A stretch of DNA of 64,000 nt from Hyperoodon ampullatus. Its lineage: Eukaryota > Chordata > Mammalia > Artiodactyla > Ziphiidae. Positions 1-10,780 of the stretch are shown here, one piece after another (position 1 is the first letter of the stretch; each line of letters opens with the position of its first letter). Where the stretch lies: assembly GCA_949752795.1 (NCBI GenBank), contig OX457057.1, positions 10,592,632 through 10,656,631 on the forward strand. The letters run 5' to 3'. Both the position numbers and the translations under genes were made by a program. Under the pieces are notes generated by a model. The model was not told the origin of the DNA, made no database searches, and was given only the letters and a program-made list of their open reading frames with translations.

Positions 1-316
1 TCTGTTTTGCCCTGATGCCTCACCTGGCTTCAGAGGCTCTGTCGGATTAAATGTAGCTCTTGCCCTCTTGACTAAAACCCTTCATTGTGTTCTAATCCTT
101 TCCCCCTCTAATTTGAAAGGGCATTGCACATGCTGTATGGAATTTTTCCAGTGTGGGAGAAGACTGTGTTGGTATTCTGTTTCCACTTGTCGAGCCCAAA
201 CAAAGAGTGATTTATCTTCACCCAGAGCTGTCATGCCTGGGTACGTGGGCGCCAAGCACCCTTGCCAGGACTCCACGGAAGCCACATGATGTTGCTAAGC
301 TATCGCCACCTGAATG
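1..316. other. Unique DNA, nothing recognised
   Basis: No repeat, exon or RNA gene is seen here. Overlapping short open frames on both strands have no protein-like composition. Confidence 0.5.
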
Positions 317-500
317 CTAACCAGTATAATGATCACAGTAATAATGGCTGACATCTATTGAGCATATGTGCCCCAGGCACAGATCAAAATGCTGAATGTG
401 AATTAACTCATTTAGTCCTTGAAACATCCCTGTGATCACATCATTATCCCCATTTGGCAGATGAGGAAACTGAGGCTCAGAGAAGTTGTTAGCACTTATC
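317..500 (-). repeat. MIR SINE fragment
   Basis: The plus strand reads the reverse complement of the MIR 3' half: 'tctattgagcatatgtgcc', then 'taactcatttagtcctt', then 'attatccccat' and 'gatgaggaaactgaggctc'. Heavy divergence is normal for this ancient tRNA-derived SINE. Confidence 0.85.
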
Positions 501-544
501 ACTGGCTAACATGTAGTTGTTCTATACTTTTCTTATTTCTCTCT

Positions 545-690
545 CTCTCCCCCAGTAGAAGGTAAGCTCTGTGAAGGCAGGGTTTTGGAGTTTGCTTTTG
601 TTTTGTTCACTCTTGTATCCCCACTGCCTAGAAGGAGGCTTGGGACGTAGTTGGTGTTCCATAAATAGTGTGGAATTAATGAAGTCATGT
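545..690 (+). repeat. L2 LINE 3' end fragment
   Basis: The order 'gtaagctctgtgaaggcaggg', 'gttcactcttgtatcccca', 'ctgcctagaa', then 'ggtgttccataaatagtg' matches the L2 3' terminal region in sense orientation. Confidence 0.7.
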
Positions 691-1069
691 CGAACAGAGA
701 CAGGAGAGAAGCCACTCACCAGCTGAGTTGGATTGTTCTCCAGAACCTCTGTGTTTTTCTTTGATCCCTGGCCAGTTGATTCAACTGATCTATTGTCCAT
801 GGGCATCTGGAGGAGGCAAGAAGGCTGCCTCTATCTGGAACAATGGTGACTTTACAGGCACTGTCTGGGCCAGGTTCAGTGCCTGGAACTCAGGAGGCCC
901 AAGCTGTCTGCATGAATGAACAAATAAATAATTCCTGTGGAGGACATGTACCAGCATCAGATTTGGGTGGAGAGAGAGACCAGATGGCTCCTCCCTAGAG
1001 GAACATAATTGCTTATCCACTGAGCACTTCCCATGGCCATGGTCCCAGTTCTCCAGGAACTTTTTGTCC
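691..1069. other. Unique DNA before the SINE
   Basis: I see no repeat or exon. The long minus-strand frame that crosses this region (790-1416) owes most of its length to the neighbouring SINE. Confidence 0.5.
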
Positions 1070-1471
1070 AAATAAGCTTGCCAGGGCTTCCCTGGTGGTG
1101 CAGTGGTTAAGAATCTGCCTGCCAATGCAGGGGACGCTGGTTCGATCCCTGGTCCAGGAAGATCCCACATGCCACGGAGCAACTGAGCCCGTGCACCACA
1201 ACTACTGAGCCTGCGCTCTAGAGCCGGTGAGCCACAACTACTGAGCCCGCGTGTCACAGCTACTGAAGCCTGCGTGCCTAGAGCCTGTGCTCCACAAGAG
1301 AAGCCACCGCAATGAGAAGCCTGTGCACCGCAACGAAGAGTAGCCCCTGCTCGCCGCAACCAGAGAAAAGCCCGCGCGCAGGAACGAAGACCCAACACAA
1401 CCAAAAATAAAATCAATAAAAAATTTTAAAAAACCGAAAAACAAAAACCAGAAAAACAAATAAGCATGCCA
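1070..1471 (+). mobile_element. CHR-1-type tRNA-derived SINE with target-site duplication
   Basis: A complete long-form CHR SINE starts at 1084 with 'gggcttccctggtggtgcag'. It carries a pol III B box ('ggttcgatccctgg', about 1139), the long middle region with repeated 'cacaactactgagcc' blocks, and an A-rich tail to about 1457. It is flanked by 'aaataagcttgcca' (1070-1083) and 'aaataagcatgcca' (1458-1471), a 14-bp duplication with one mismatch. CHR SINEs are restricted to cetaceans, hippopotamuses and ruminants. The tRNA-like head is part of the SINE and not a functional tRNA. Confidence 0.93.
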
Positions 1472-2151
1472 CTCCGTTATGGTAAATTTTATGCAAGTAA
1501 CTGTGCAAAGTAGAAAGGAAGGTTACAGTCGAGGCAAGGAAAGAGAGAATATAGAGGAAAGAGCTGTTCCCCTTTTGCCAAAAAGGCCAAGAAACAAAAA
1601 ACACTTTTCTTAGGAAACTTTCCAGACTTGCTTCCCCCTTCCCGCTTTCTTCCCAACTATTTCTCTTTCTCCCTTCATCAACCCTGGCCAAGCTGCCACA
1701 CCTTTGGATTTGTGACATTTGTTTGGAAAATGCCACGCATTTTCCTAACAGATGTTTCTATCTCTTTTGATCATATGTATTTTCTTACCTGTCAGTTGAT
1801 TTTGACTGATTAGCAAAAGCACCTCAAAAACAAACACTAATAAAAATTCGCCAAACAAAACTAAATGAGCTTGCTTCAACCATATATTGACACTTACGTT
1901 TGCAAGATTTCTCTTTAGCAACAAAACAGGGTATGTTATTGGGAGAGGTTCATTTCATCACCCAGATGAATGCCTTATAGGAAGATTTTCCCCAAGGATT
2001 AATGAGAAGACTCATTTCAACAGATAAGCCCAATTTTGAACAATTTACCCAAGTTATTAACAAAGGAACAAAAGTCCACCTGTGGAGGAGGTTGGGGCAA
2101 TAAATCTCTCTTTTCTTTCCTTCCATCACTTAAGTCCTGCACACTCACTCT
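1472..2151. other. Unique AT-rich DNA
   Basis: No repeat or gene is recognised. It contains polypyrimidine and A-rich runs only. Confidence 0.5.
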
Positions 2152-2195
2152 CACACACACACACACACACACTTACACACACACACACTTACACA
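2152..2195. repeat. (CA)n microsatellite, interrupted
   Basis: Two blocks of alternating CA are separated by 'ctta'. The array runs directly into a tandem 29-bp duplication (next entry). Confidence 0.95.
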
Positions 2196-2246
2196 TGATC
2201 TCTCATTCCAATGCGGATTACACATGATCTCTCATTCCAACGCGGA
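2189..2246. repeat. 29-bp tandem duplication
   Basis: The unit beginning 'ttacacatgatctctcattc' occurs at 2189-2217 and again at 2218-2246. The copies differ at one base, 'atgcgga' versus 'acgcgga', consistent with CpG decay after duplication. It sits at the edge of the CA array, which suggests replication slippage. Confidence 0.97.
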
Positions 2247-3339
2247 CATCTTTAAAATATGCCTGTAAGATGCTTAATCTACAACAGAGGTGAATAGAGG
2301 GATTCTGATTTGGTGCAGATGGGAGATTCCTCTGAATCAGAATAAAACAAAAGCTTTTTAATGTGTCTGATCTAGCTATACTGCAGGCTTTTATTCCCAG
2401 TTTTTGTAGTACCTATCTGCTGTGTGAAGTTTATTTCAATAGCTTATGGGCCAACACACAGTGGGTGAGTTGATGTTATGATGTGATGATATTTGCTTCT
2501 AGGCAAAACTTACTGACAAGCAAAAGAAAGACAGAAGGACAGAGTTTATTAATCTCCAAATGTAAACTTGAGGATCTTAGCCCTTCTGGGCAACACTATA
2601 GAGCTAACAATAACAGCTATAATTTGATAGTCATGATAATTTGTGCATATGTGACATTTTAACTTTAAAAAGCTTTTTTCTCATATATAGGATTAATTAG
2701 TACTGGCCCACAAAAGGCCAAGAGAAACTTAACTCTCACTTGCATACTTATGGCTTAGAAATGACTTGTTTTATTTAACATGTTTAAAAATTTATATTGG
2801 TTGCTTGAAAAATGTCATACACCCCAAACAGTTTATTAGCTGCCATATTCCAGATGTGTTGGTGTAATTAGAGCCACCTCTCCTGATAATGGCTGCCTGT
2901 TGTTTTAATAATGTTAGAAGCTTTGCCTTTGTGTGTCTCTTTTGGCCAAAAGCATGAAGTGTATCAGCAAAAGAAAATCCCAGTAGGTTGGAACTGGTAG
3001 TTCTGATCTTCTCTTATCTGAACCCACTGCTTATGATATACGTTGAGTATGTAACCAAGTGGAGAAAACTGTCAAGCCTGTTGCATTCGGTGGCTTGGTG
3101 TGTCAGGGAGTGGCAATTGCTCCTAAACCCTTAGATGACAGTGTGAGGCCTTGGCGGGGGTGTGTGCTGTGGCTGTATTATATACATCCCTGGCTGATTT
3201 GCACGTAGCTCAGGGTTTTGATGGCAGCCTGTAGCCAATGGCAAGAGAAGAATAACCAAGGCTTGCATTGTTTTGGGGTCCTTTAGAAGCACCCCACTGA
3301 ACTGGAGTATATGACTCAGGGATCTATTAATTGTAAGCA
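2247..3339. other. Unique DNA with possible conserved block
   Basis: No known repeat is seen. About 2840-2960 is free of repeats and carries 'gtaattag'- and 'ttttaataatg'-type homeodomain-like motifs and 'gccatattcc', as non-coding enhancers often do. This is composition-based inference only. Confidence 0.3.
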
Positions 3340-3800
3340 TAGCTCAAAGGAAAGTTATTGGCTCATGTAAGTAGAAGTCTCTGGAGAGAGCAAGTGGTTT
3401 TCAGGGACTCACCAATGCCTTCAGGACTTGGTTTCTCCACAGTCTCAGCTCTGACCTGCTCCATGCTGGCTTCATCTTCATCTTCGAGCATGTTCGCCAT
3501 AGAGGAGACCTCTCATAGTGACACCCTCATAGACAGCGACCCCAGCGGAAAGAGGGCTTCCAACAAAACCCAGATTTATGTCTCACTGATCGACTTGGAT
3601 TACGGGTCCACATGTGAACAATCACTGAGCCTTCAGGGGACAGAATGCCCTGATTGGCCAGGCTTGGATCATGTACCCATTTCTCAGAAATAGAGAGAAA
3701 GGAGTTCCCCTCTTGGGCCACATCAACTGAGAGCTGGGTGCTCCTCAAGAGAAAATTAAGGAAGGAATGGGGTTATCAGAGGGAAGAAGGGATGGTTGCT
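3340..3800. repeat. Degenerate interspersed repeat, family unassigned
   Basis: The segment around 3650-3690 ('ccaggcttggatcatgtac', then 'ccatttctcag') resembles 53025-53055 ('ccaagcttggatcacatgcc', then 'cacttctggag'), and both are followed by a similar 'aaggaatgggg' / 'gggatggggt' stretch. Two dispersed copies indicate an old repeat. The 111-codon plus-strand frame at 3358-3693 lies inside it and is not treated as a gene. Confidence 0.5.
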
Positions 3801-4006
3801 GGGCTTGGAAAACAAATGACTTCTCCATGGGGTCACTAGACCCTTGGATCTGACTGATTCTGCACCTTTGTTCCCTCCCCTTCCCCTATCTCTGAGATAT
3901 CCATCATGTTGAAGTATTTGTAGGACATTGGCCATTGAGATGGGTGCCAGGGTAGGTTCAAAGGTGAGTAAAGGCACAGGCCTTTCCCACCCAGAGCTCA
4001 TAGTCT

Positions 4007-4008
<2 letters not shown>

Positions 4009-4057
<49 letters not shown>
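4009..4057. repeat. (AC)n microsatellite
   Basis: A pure AC dinucleotide tract of about 24 units. It is uninterrupted and therefore probably polymorphic. Confidence 0.98.
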
Positions 4058-4059
<2 letters not shown>

Positions 4060-5406
4060 TTCAGTACTTGCAGTAAGCTCTATGATCCAGCCATGTACCA
4101 AGACCTTTTGGGAACACAGATGAGGAAACAATCTTTCTTCTCGGGAAAGTAAGCAGGGGCTTCTTGGAGGTAGAGACATTCAAACCAGGTCCTGAAGGCT
4201 GAGCACAGCACATCTGGGGATATTTGTGACCAGTCTTCTTCTTCTCCTGACCATCCTCCCTTCATTAACTATCCACCTATCTTACCCCTAAGCTTCTACA
4301 GACGCACCTCAGCCACGGTTCCCTTTCCTCCACCATGGTCACCATGACTTATCCAGCATGATCTCCACCAGCCAATGGGTGGTGCCAAGCACGTGTCCAT
4401 CACACAGTAGTTGAGAACTCTCCTTCAGAGCTCTTCACCTGTGCGGACCACTGAGCAGGTGAATGTGGTCTCCACTCTGGTCGATCCCTTGGTGACAGGT
4501 TACCCTACTCTTGACTAGGAGATATTTTCCAGAGTCTTCTAGCCCAGCTCTTTCTCTGCTGCCATGAAATCTTTTCTTCAGATGATTCTAGCAGGGTGAG
4601 AGCAAGAGTAGCGTGTTATGTCCTAAAGCTATGGACACCCATCCCTTGCTCTGGGCTCCTTGCCCGCCTGGGCACGAACTCCTTGGAACATCTTTGGCTG
4701 GACATCCACTCTCTTTCTCCCCACCTCACTTCACCTCACCCCAGACCTGTAAGACAAAGCCCATTTCCACATTTGGACAGGCTGACCAGAAAGTATCACT
4801 TCTTCGTAAAACAGTTAAGGAACGCAGACCCTCTAAAACTGCTGTAAGACTAAATGTGTCAAGGTGACTAGTAAACTGTTTTGTGAAATTTAGCAGTGGA
4901 GTCTGGATATACTATGCTGGATATACACTGTGAAGGTCCAATTTATTTCTTAAGACAATTCAGGAACAGCAAGATCATTCACCTTCATGTACCTATCCTT
5001 CCTTAGATTCTGGTTTTAATTAATTGAGTCAGTGGGACCATTCAAAATCTGATTTCCCAGAGAGTTTCCTCTGTGAGTGTGCATGATTTTGCAGTATCTG
5101 GGTGGAAAGTAAAAAAATGTAGATCATCTGGAATCCGAAAACAGGACGTTTGTAAGAATATTGGTGGTTGGCAGCACTTGTCACTTTTCCTTTAGGTGTC
5201 TGAGACTTCAGAACCTGAGGGGCAAACATGTAGGTTTCTTTTTATATTCTGTAAATCACAAATCCTCCTGTGGCTGCAGCTCTGAGAGAAAGATGTTCAT
5301 TTTACCATTTCTTCTAATTAAGCAAAATGGTGACTTTGCCATTCTAACTCTCTTATATGAGCCAGGTTTCTCACCATCTTTTTTCTTTTTAAATGTGTGT
5401 GTCCTA
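4058..5406. other. Unique DNA, nothing recognised
   Basis: No repeat, RNA gene or exon with credible splice sites was seen. Short overlapping frames around 4596-4867 occur in two frames of the same strand and look random. Confidence 0.45.
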
Positions 5407-5640
5407 CAGTAGGGTTTCTTAATCTTGACTTGTTGATCGTTTGGGCTGGACAGTTCTTGGTTAGGCAGGATGGGGGTTGGGGGTGTGTGTCCTGTGCATT
5501 GTAGGATGTTTAGCAGCATCCCTGGCTTCTACTGTCTCCACTAGATGCCAGTCTCCCCACCAATTCTGACAGCACAAAATGTCTCCAAACATTGCCAAAT
5601 GTCCACTGGGGGGCAAAATCACCCACAGCTCAGAGCCACT
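5407..5640 (-). mobile_element. MER5A-like hAT-Charlie MITE
   Basis: It reads 'gggtttcttaatcttgac', 'cattgtaggatgtttagcag', 'catccctggcttctac', 'atgtctccaaacattgcc', 'aaatgtccactggggggc' and ends near 'cagagccactg'. This is the MER5A order in reverse. A second copy lies at 43690-43905 and a fragment at 59455-59580. It is non-autonomous and encodes nothing. Confidence 0.85.
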
Positions 5641-5679
5641 GTCCCAGAGCCTCGCTACTCCATGGACCGTGGGTCAGCA

Positions 5680-5759
5680 GCATTGCATCCCCTGTGAGTG
5701 GTTAGAAATCCAGACTCTGGAATCCTACTGCAGAACTATTGGATCACAATCTGCATTTT
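5680..5759. mobile_element. hAT MITE, left half (split by L1)
   Basis: Ends 'ggatcacaatctgcattttt', a MER5-related MITE interior. Its right half resumes at about 7011 ('atcgcaattcccaggtgatc') to about 7062. The two halves join through the L1 target-site duplication, so this MITE was the insertion site of the L1. Confidence 0.65.
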
Positions 5760-7010
5760 TTTAACATCTTTATTGGAGTATAATTGCTTTATATTGTTGT
5801 GTTAGTTTCCTCTGTATAACAAAGTGAATCAGCTATATACACATATATCCCCATATCCCCTCCCTCTTGCATCTCCCTCCCACCCTCCCTATCCCACCCC
5901 TCTAGGTGGTCACAAAACACCGAGCTGATCTCCCTGTGCTATGTGGCTGCTTCCCACTAGCTATCTATTTTACATTTGGTAGTGTATATATGTCCATGCC
6001 ACTCTCTCACTTCATCCCAGCTTACCCTTCCCCCTCCCCGTGTCCTCAAGTCCATTCTCTACGTCTGCGTCTTTATTCCTGTCTTGCCCCTAGGTTCTTC
6101 AGAACCATTTTCTTTTTTTTTTTAGATTCCATATATATGTGTGAGCATACGGTATTTGTTTTTCTCTTTCTGACTTACTTCACTCTGTATGACAGACTCT
6201 AGGTCCATCCACCTGGACAGCTACATGTAAAAGAATGAAATTAGAACACTTCCTAACACCATACACAAAATAAACTCAAAATGGATTAAAGACCTAAATG
6301 TAAGGCCAGACACTATAAAACTCTTAGAGGAAAACATTGGCAGAACACTCTATGACATAAATCACACCAAGATCCTTTTGGACCCACCTCCTAGAGAAAT
6401 GGAAATAAAAACAAAAATAAACACATGGGACCTAATGAAACTTAAAAGCTTTTGCCCAGCAAAGGAAACCATAAACAAGACTAAAAGACAACCCTCAGAA
6501 TGGGAGAAAATATTTGCAAACGAAGCAACTGACAAAGGATTAACTTCCAAAATATACAAGCAGCACAAGCAGTTCAATATCAAAAACAAACAACCCAATC
6601 CAAAAATGGACAGAAGACCTTTTAAACCTTTGAAACCTTTCTTACAGATCCCCTAAGATTAAACTGTATTGGAGAGGTCACAGTACTGAATCAGAAAAAG
6701 AGACATTTTTAAAAAGGTCTGTACACAGCTAGTGGGGGTGGGGTGGGAGACGTACACTTCTTCACTCCAACATCAAATACACAATGCAGAAGGGTTTCAG
6801 TGATTATCACAGATTTCTAGACCACTACCATGTATGCTAGTCCCTGGACCGCTTTTTAAAGTTGCTTTTAAAAAGGATTAAAAGTGCACAGACACTTTTA
6901 AATAGACATTTCTCCAAAGAAGATATACAGATTGCCAACAACCACATGAAAGGATGCTCAACATCACTAATCATTAGAGAAATGCAAATCAAAACTACAA
7001 TCTGTATTTT
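5746..7010 (-). mobile_element. Inverted (twin-primed) L1 insertion with TSD
   Basis: 5760-6212 is L1 3' UTR in antisense (poly-T, then 'aacatctttattggagtata'). From about 6217 the L1 ORF2 C-terminal region runs in the opposite, sense direction, reading recognisable ORF2 codons such as '[14 protein letters not shown]'. The whole is bounded by 'acaatctgcatttt' (5746-5759) and 'acaatctgtatttt' (6997-7010), a 14-bp duplication with one mismatch. A 5' inversion with one TSD is the hallmark of twin priming during L1 retrotransposition. ORF2 is broken at about 6627 by a 268-bp foreign block and resumes at about 6895. Confidence 0.9.
6627..6894. other. 268-bp unexplained block inside the L1
   Basis: L1 ORF2 sequence stops after 'gacagaagac' and resumes at 'tagacatttctcc', which are nearly adjacent in the full-length L1 of this same window (about 21280-21310, minus strand). 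The intervening sequence matches no repeat I know. It is bracketed by 'cttttaaa' at 6619-6626 and 6895-6902, the 8-bp size of a hAT target duplication, but I see no clear terminal inverted repeats. Confidence 0.6.
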
Positions 7011-7077
7011 ATCGCAATTCCCAGGTGATCTGTATACACATAACAGTTTGAGGAGCTTAGTAGTTCAACGAGTTAAA

Positions 7078-7228
7078 GTAGTAGCTCTCAAACTTCTATG
7101 TATATCAAAATCGCCTTGACAGCTAATGAAGAACACAGATGCCAGGCTCATTGAAGTAGGAGAGAGCCTGGCTCTTTGCATTTTTTCCAGGTTCCCCAGG
7201 TGATCTGATACTGACCAACATTTAAGAC
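7078..7228. mobile_element. hAT MITE (MER5-related), degenerate
   Basis: It carries 'gctctcaaacttctatgt', 'atcaaaatcgccttgac', 'tttgcattttttccagg' and 'ttccccaggtgatctgat', in the order of this common MITE family. The exact subfamily is not assigned. Confidence 0.6.
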
Positions 7229-7737
7229 TCATTGCCGTAAAACCCACAAGATCAGAAAGTAAACCAGCTTCTGTGCTGAGGTTAGTGCCTGGATATTATT
7301 TTTAGATTCTGGAAGGGAAATTTTAGATGCAGTAATCATGTTGAGGGACCCAAGCAAGGTATCCTGATGTTCAGCATCTTATCACCTCTCAAGCTTTGGT
7401 GGAGATAGACTTCACATTCTCTGGGGAAAGCCAATTCTCTCCAAGGGCTGCAATCTAAATAGAAATTCAAGAAGTATTTGCAAGCATGAGAAGCAAACTG
7501 GAGATGGTTTTCTCTGGGGTTGATATTCTCCAAGAGGAAATGGGATGTGAATAAACATGCTTTTTTTGGGTAAAGATTCCTCAGGTGCAATGCGTTTGTC
7601 TGTTCTGTGTTGGATAAGGATCAGTGTCAGCCAGACTTCCCATGCTGCACCTGGCAAATAGAGAGAATGACGATTGATTTCATATCTTGTTGAGTGATGG
7701 TGGGGATAGGTGAGACTGCATAATGACTAGGATCTTG

Positions 7738-7740
<3 letters not shown>
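7229..7740. other. Unique DNA
   Basis: No repeat or gene is recognised. Confidence 0.45.

Positions 7741-7783
<43 letters not shown>
7741..7783. repeat. (TG)n microsatellite
   Basis: A pure TG tract of about 21 units. Confidence 0.98.
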
Positions 7784-7784
<1 letters not shown>

Positions 7785-8405
7785 TCGTGTGAACGCACAT
7801 TCTTTCTAGCCTTTTCTTTATATGTGACAAAAATTGACTTTTTCTCCAGTTCATTAAATTCAGTCATGGTGTTTATATCTAATCTGAGTTGGTTTAAAAT
7901 CTTTTTCGATAACTTCACCTTTGCAAATCCATTGTAAGCTTTGTACAGATGTTAGCCCGAAGGCTACAATTATAAGAGAATTGCAAGGACAGAATGAACG
8001 GTAGCAATCTTGATTATTAAGAAGTCTTTGACCTATGCAGAGTACAGGTCTCCAAAACAGCAGAGTGAATTATAGCTCTCTTTCTTTTATTTAAAGCAAA
8101 CAAACAAACAAACTGTGGATTTCAAATGTCATGCAATAGAGCATTTCTATATTATTATATTTGTAGCTAAAGACCAAAGGCTTCAAGTACTCCTTACTGA
8201 GAGTGTAAACACAGAGCTGTTCTCTTTACATTTCCCAAGATTGTACCATTTCCATTCTTGCATGCTCTTCTTCCAAATGGTTTAGATAGTTCACGACAGT
8301 GTAAAATAATAAAGATTTCCAGATTTTCTTGAAAGAGAGGTGGGCTAGTTTGGTGGAAAGATACTGATGTGTTGCTTGTAATTGCCTTGGGTTTACATCC
8401 CATTT
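7784..8405. other. Unique DNA
   Basis: No gene or known repeat is seen apart from a short (CAAA)n run at about 8097-8112. Confidence 0.45.
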
Positions 8406-8644
8406 CCACCATGAGGTATCTTTTTTTTTTTTTTTTTTTTTTGGTGGTACGCGGGCCTCTCACTGTTGTGGCCTCTCCCATTGCAGGCTCCGGACACACA
8501 GCCTCAGCAGCCATGGCTCACGGGCCCAGCCACTCCGTGGCATGTGGGATCTTCCTGGACTGGGGCACGAACCCATGTCCCCTGCATCGGCAGGCAGACT
8601 CTCAACCACTGCGCCACCAGGGAAGCCCCACCATGAGGTATCTT
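8406..8644 (-). mobile_element. CHR-2-type SINE with 17-bp TSD
   Basis: Poly-T at 8421 leads into the reverse complement of the short-form CHR SINE, which ends 'ccaccagggaagcc' at about 8627. The flanking repeat 'ccaccatgaggtatctt' (8406-8422 and 8628-8644) is perfect over 17 bp. Relative to the copies at 22.2 and 61 kb, a 7-bp piece is missing near 8483 ('cccattgcaggctcc'). The perfect TSD suggests a fairly recent insertion. Confidence 0.95.
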
Positions 8645-8689
8645 GATGACTTTTAAGCAGACTCGTCAACCAAATCCCATGAGGTTTTT

Positions 8690-8856
8690 ATTAATATCAT
8701 CATTCCATCTTACAGATGAGGAAATGTGCCTCCCTGGGCCTCAAATACCCTCCTTGCCTAGGGTGACAAACTAGAAAGTGGCCCAGGAGGGATTCAAACC
8801 CAAGGGTCTGGTTCTGAGTTTGTGATCTTAAACCACAGGCTGTGCTGCATCTCTTG
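8690..8856 (-). repeat. MIR SINE
   Basis: Reverse-orientation MIR: 'cttacagatgaggaaatg', then 'gtgacaaactagaaagtgg', 'gattcaaacccaagggtctg' and 'ttaaaccacaggctgtgctgc'. Confidence 0.85.
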
Positions 8857-9484
8857 TGTGAATACTGGCTGGAAAGTGTCCTGCATGTGGATTTTATAAG
8901 AGAAGATGCAGGAGGAGATGTTAGTGGAGGGAAAATTAAGGAAAGGTAAAAAGAAAAGGGTCTTCTCAGTAAGCAAGTATGGGTAGAATGGCGTGGCCAA
9001 GAAGCCAAACTCAAAGATGTTGTGAAGAGAGGCGGGTGGGTGAGGATGAGGGTGCCTGCCTGGGTAGGGATTAGAGCTGATCCTGTATGTGTGGCTGACT
9101 CTTAAAGCCTCTTCTGTTGAGGTTCTCCCCTATGAGACTCTGATCAGTGTCTGAGAAATCAAGACAAACCAATGGGCAATGTGCAGAGGTCAACAAACCC
9201 CGGCTTCTCAGGCCACTGGGGGAGGGGGCTTTGGGTTGTCATAGTAACTGAGGGACATGATTGATATCTCATGGATGAGACAGGGATGCCAAACTTCCTA
9301 CAGAATATAGGGAAATCTCATACAGTACAGCATCATTCCACCCAAATGCCTAGAGCAGCCCACTGGAAAACATCAATGGAAATTCTGCTTTGGCTTGTCA
9401 TGTTAGAGATATAGATCAGGTGACAGAGAGAAAGTGTGGCATGACCGAAGCTGGAAATTCACATGGGCTGACAAGAGAGAAACT
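8857..9484. other. Unique DNA
   Basis: No gene or recognised repeat. Confidence 0.45.
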
Positions 9485-9870
9485 TAAAGCCCATGACCCA
9501 GAAAAAGTTCGATGCAGAAAGACTTTCACTGCAGCTTTGTTTATCAACAGTCACAAATGAGAGGCAACCCAAACACACAACAACATGGAAATAAATTATG
9601 ATTAAATCATTTCAGTGAAAGTTTACACAGACATTTAAAGTGGTGGCCATGAAAACTGTGTAGCATCATGGGAGATATTGCTAATAGAAAACTTTCAAAA
9701 TATCAAAAGTATATCCCATATATTCATGCATAAGAACTAAGAAGAAACAGAAAAAAACCCAGCAGATTCCTTGGCGGTGGTCAAGATATTGATAATTTAT
9801 TTCTTTTAAAAATAATCCAGTTTGTATCATGTCTGTTTCATTAATTTAGAAAAATCAAGGGATGTATTCA
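9485..9870 (+). repeat. Old L1 (L1M-type) fragment
   Basis: It resembles the L1 ORF2 end and 3' UTR: 'actgcagctttgtttatcaa', 'gaggcaacccaaac', then 'aacatggaaataaattatg', followed by an A/T-rich tail. It is strongly diverged, so the boundaries are approximate. Confidence 0.55.
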
Positions 9871-10104
9871 TTCCTTCTCCCTGTGACAGTGATTACCTGG
9901 CAGGGGCAGGGATGGGGGAAGGTGTTTTCACCAGGTGTCAGGGTGCACAGAACTGGAAGGTGAATACTGGAGGGCTTTCCTGGAGCAGGCATGAAGCTCA
10001 AAGCAAGTTAGACCCCAGGCTGTCAGTGTGGAGGGTAGCAGAGCATGGAGTCAAGGTGTGGGATATACCCAGGGGAGGGAGCAGCCCATTTGTATGAAGA
10101 AGCT

Positions 10105-10780
10105 GGCTATTCAAAGTTGGGGATCTCCACCCTGGCTGCCCATTGGAATAACCTGGATAGTGCTTAAAAACACACATTCCTGGGCTCTCCTCCTGATCAA
10201 GTAAATCAATCACTGGGAGTGGCAACAAGGAATGCATTAAAAAATTTTTTTTGCACATGACTTTTTTTTAAATTGAAGTATAGTTGTTTTACAATGTTGT
10301 ATTAGTTTCTGGTGTACACCAAAGTGATTCAGATATATATTGATTTATATATATATACTTTTTCATATTCTTTATATATATATATACTTTTTCATATTCT
10401 TTTCCATTGTGGTTTATTACAAGATATTGAATACAGTTCCCTGTGCTATACAATAGGACCTTGTTGTTTATCTATTTTATATATAGTAGTTTGTATCTGC
10501 TAATCTCAAACTCCTAATTTATCCCTCCCCCACTTCCCCTTTGGTAACCATAAATTTGTTTTCTGCATCTATGAGTCTGTTTCTGTTTTGTAAATAAGTT
10601 ATGACAATCTCTAGATCCATCCATGTTGCTGCAAATGGCATTATTTCTTTTTTTATGGCTGAGTAGTATTCCATTGTATATATACCACATCTTCTTTATC
10701 CAGAGGAATGCATATTTTTAACAGTGTTTCCAGATAATTAAATATATACCTGAGGTTGAAGCCAAGGATCCAAAGAGGGA
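10105..10780. mobile_element. hAT MITE split by an L1
   Basis: The left half (about 10105-10237: 'ccaccctggctgcccattgg', 'aataacctggatagtgc') and right half (10714-10780: 'atttttaacagtgtttccag', then 'cctgaggttgaagcc') together make one degenerate MITE of the MER5/MER58 type. The L1 between them is flanked by a TSD made from MITE sequence. Confidence 0.6.
10228..10713 (-). mobile_element. 5'-truncated L1, 3' end, with TSD
   Basis: It begins with T-rich sequence and 'aaattgaagtatagttgttt', and runs through 3' UTR and the last part of ORF2 ('tggctgagtagtattccatt'), ending 'cttctttatccag'. 'aggaatgcat' flanks it at 10228-10237 and 10704-10713. Internally, a 29-bp unit ending 'actttttcatattcttt' is tandemly duplicated (second copy offset by 29 bp at about 10386). 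Confidence 0.88.

Noticed and set aside
1084..1160. tRNA-like A and B boxes (also at every CHR SINE)
   Set aside because: These are the tRNA-derived heads of SINEs. They lack a foldable cloverleaf and a discrete 3' end, so no tRNA gene is called.
790..1416. 208-codon minus-strand open frame
   Set aside because: Most of it is the antisense of the CHR-1 SINE at 1084-1457. Similar Arg/Gly/Ser-rich frames recur at every CHR SINE in the window.
3358..3693. 111-codon plus-strand frame with Ser-rich and acidic stretch
   Set aside because: It lies in a degenerate interspersed repeat with a relative at about 53.0 kb.
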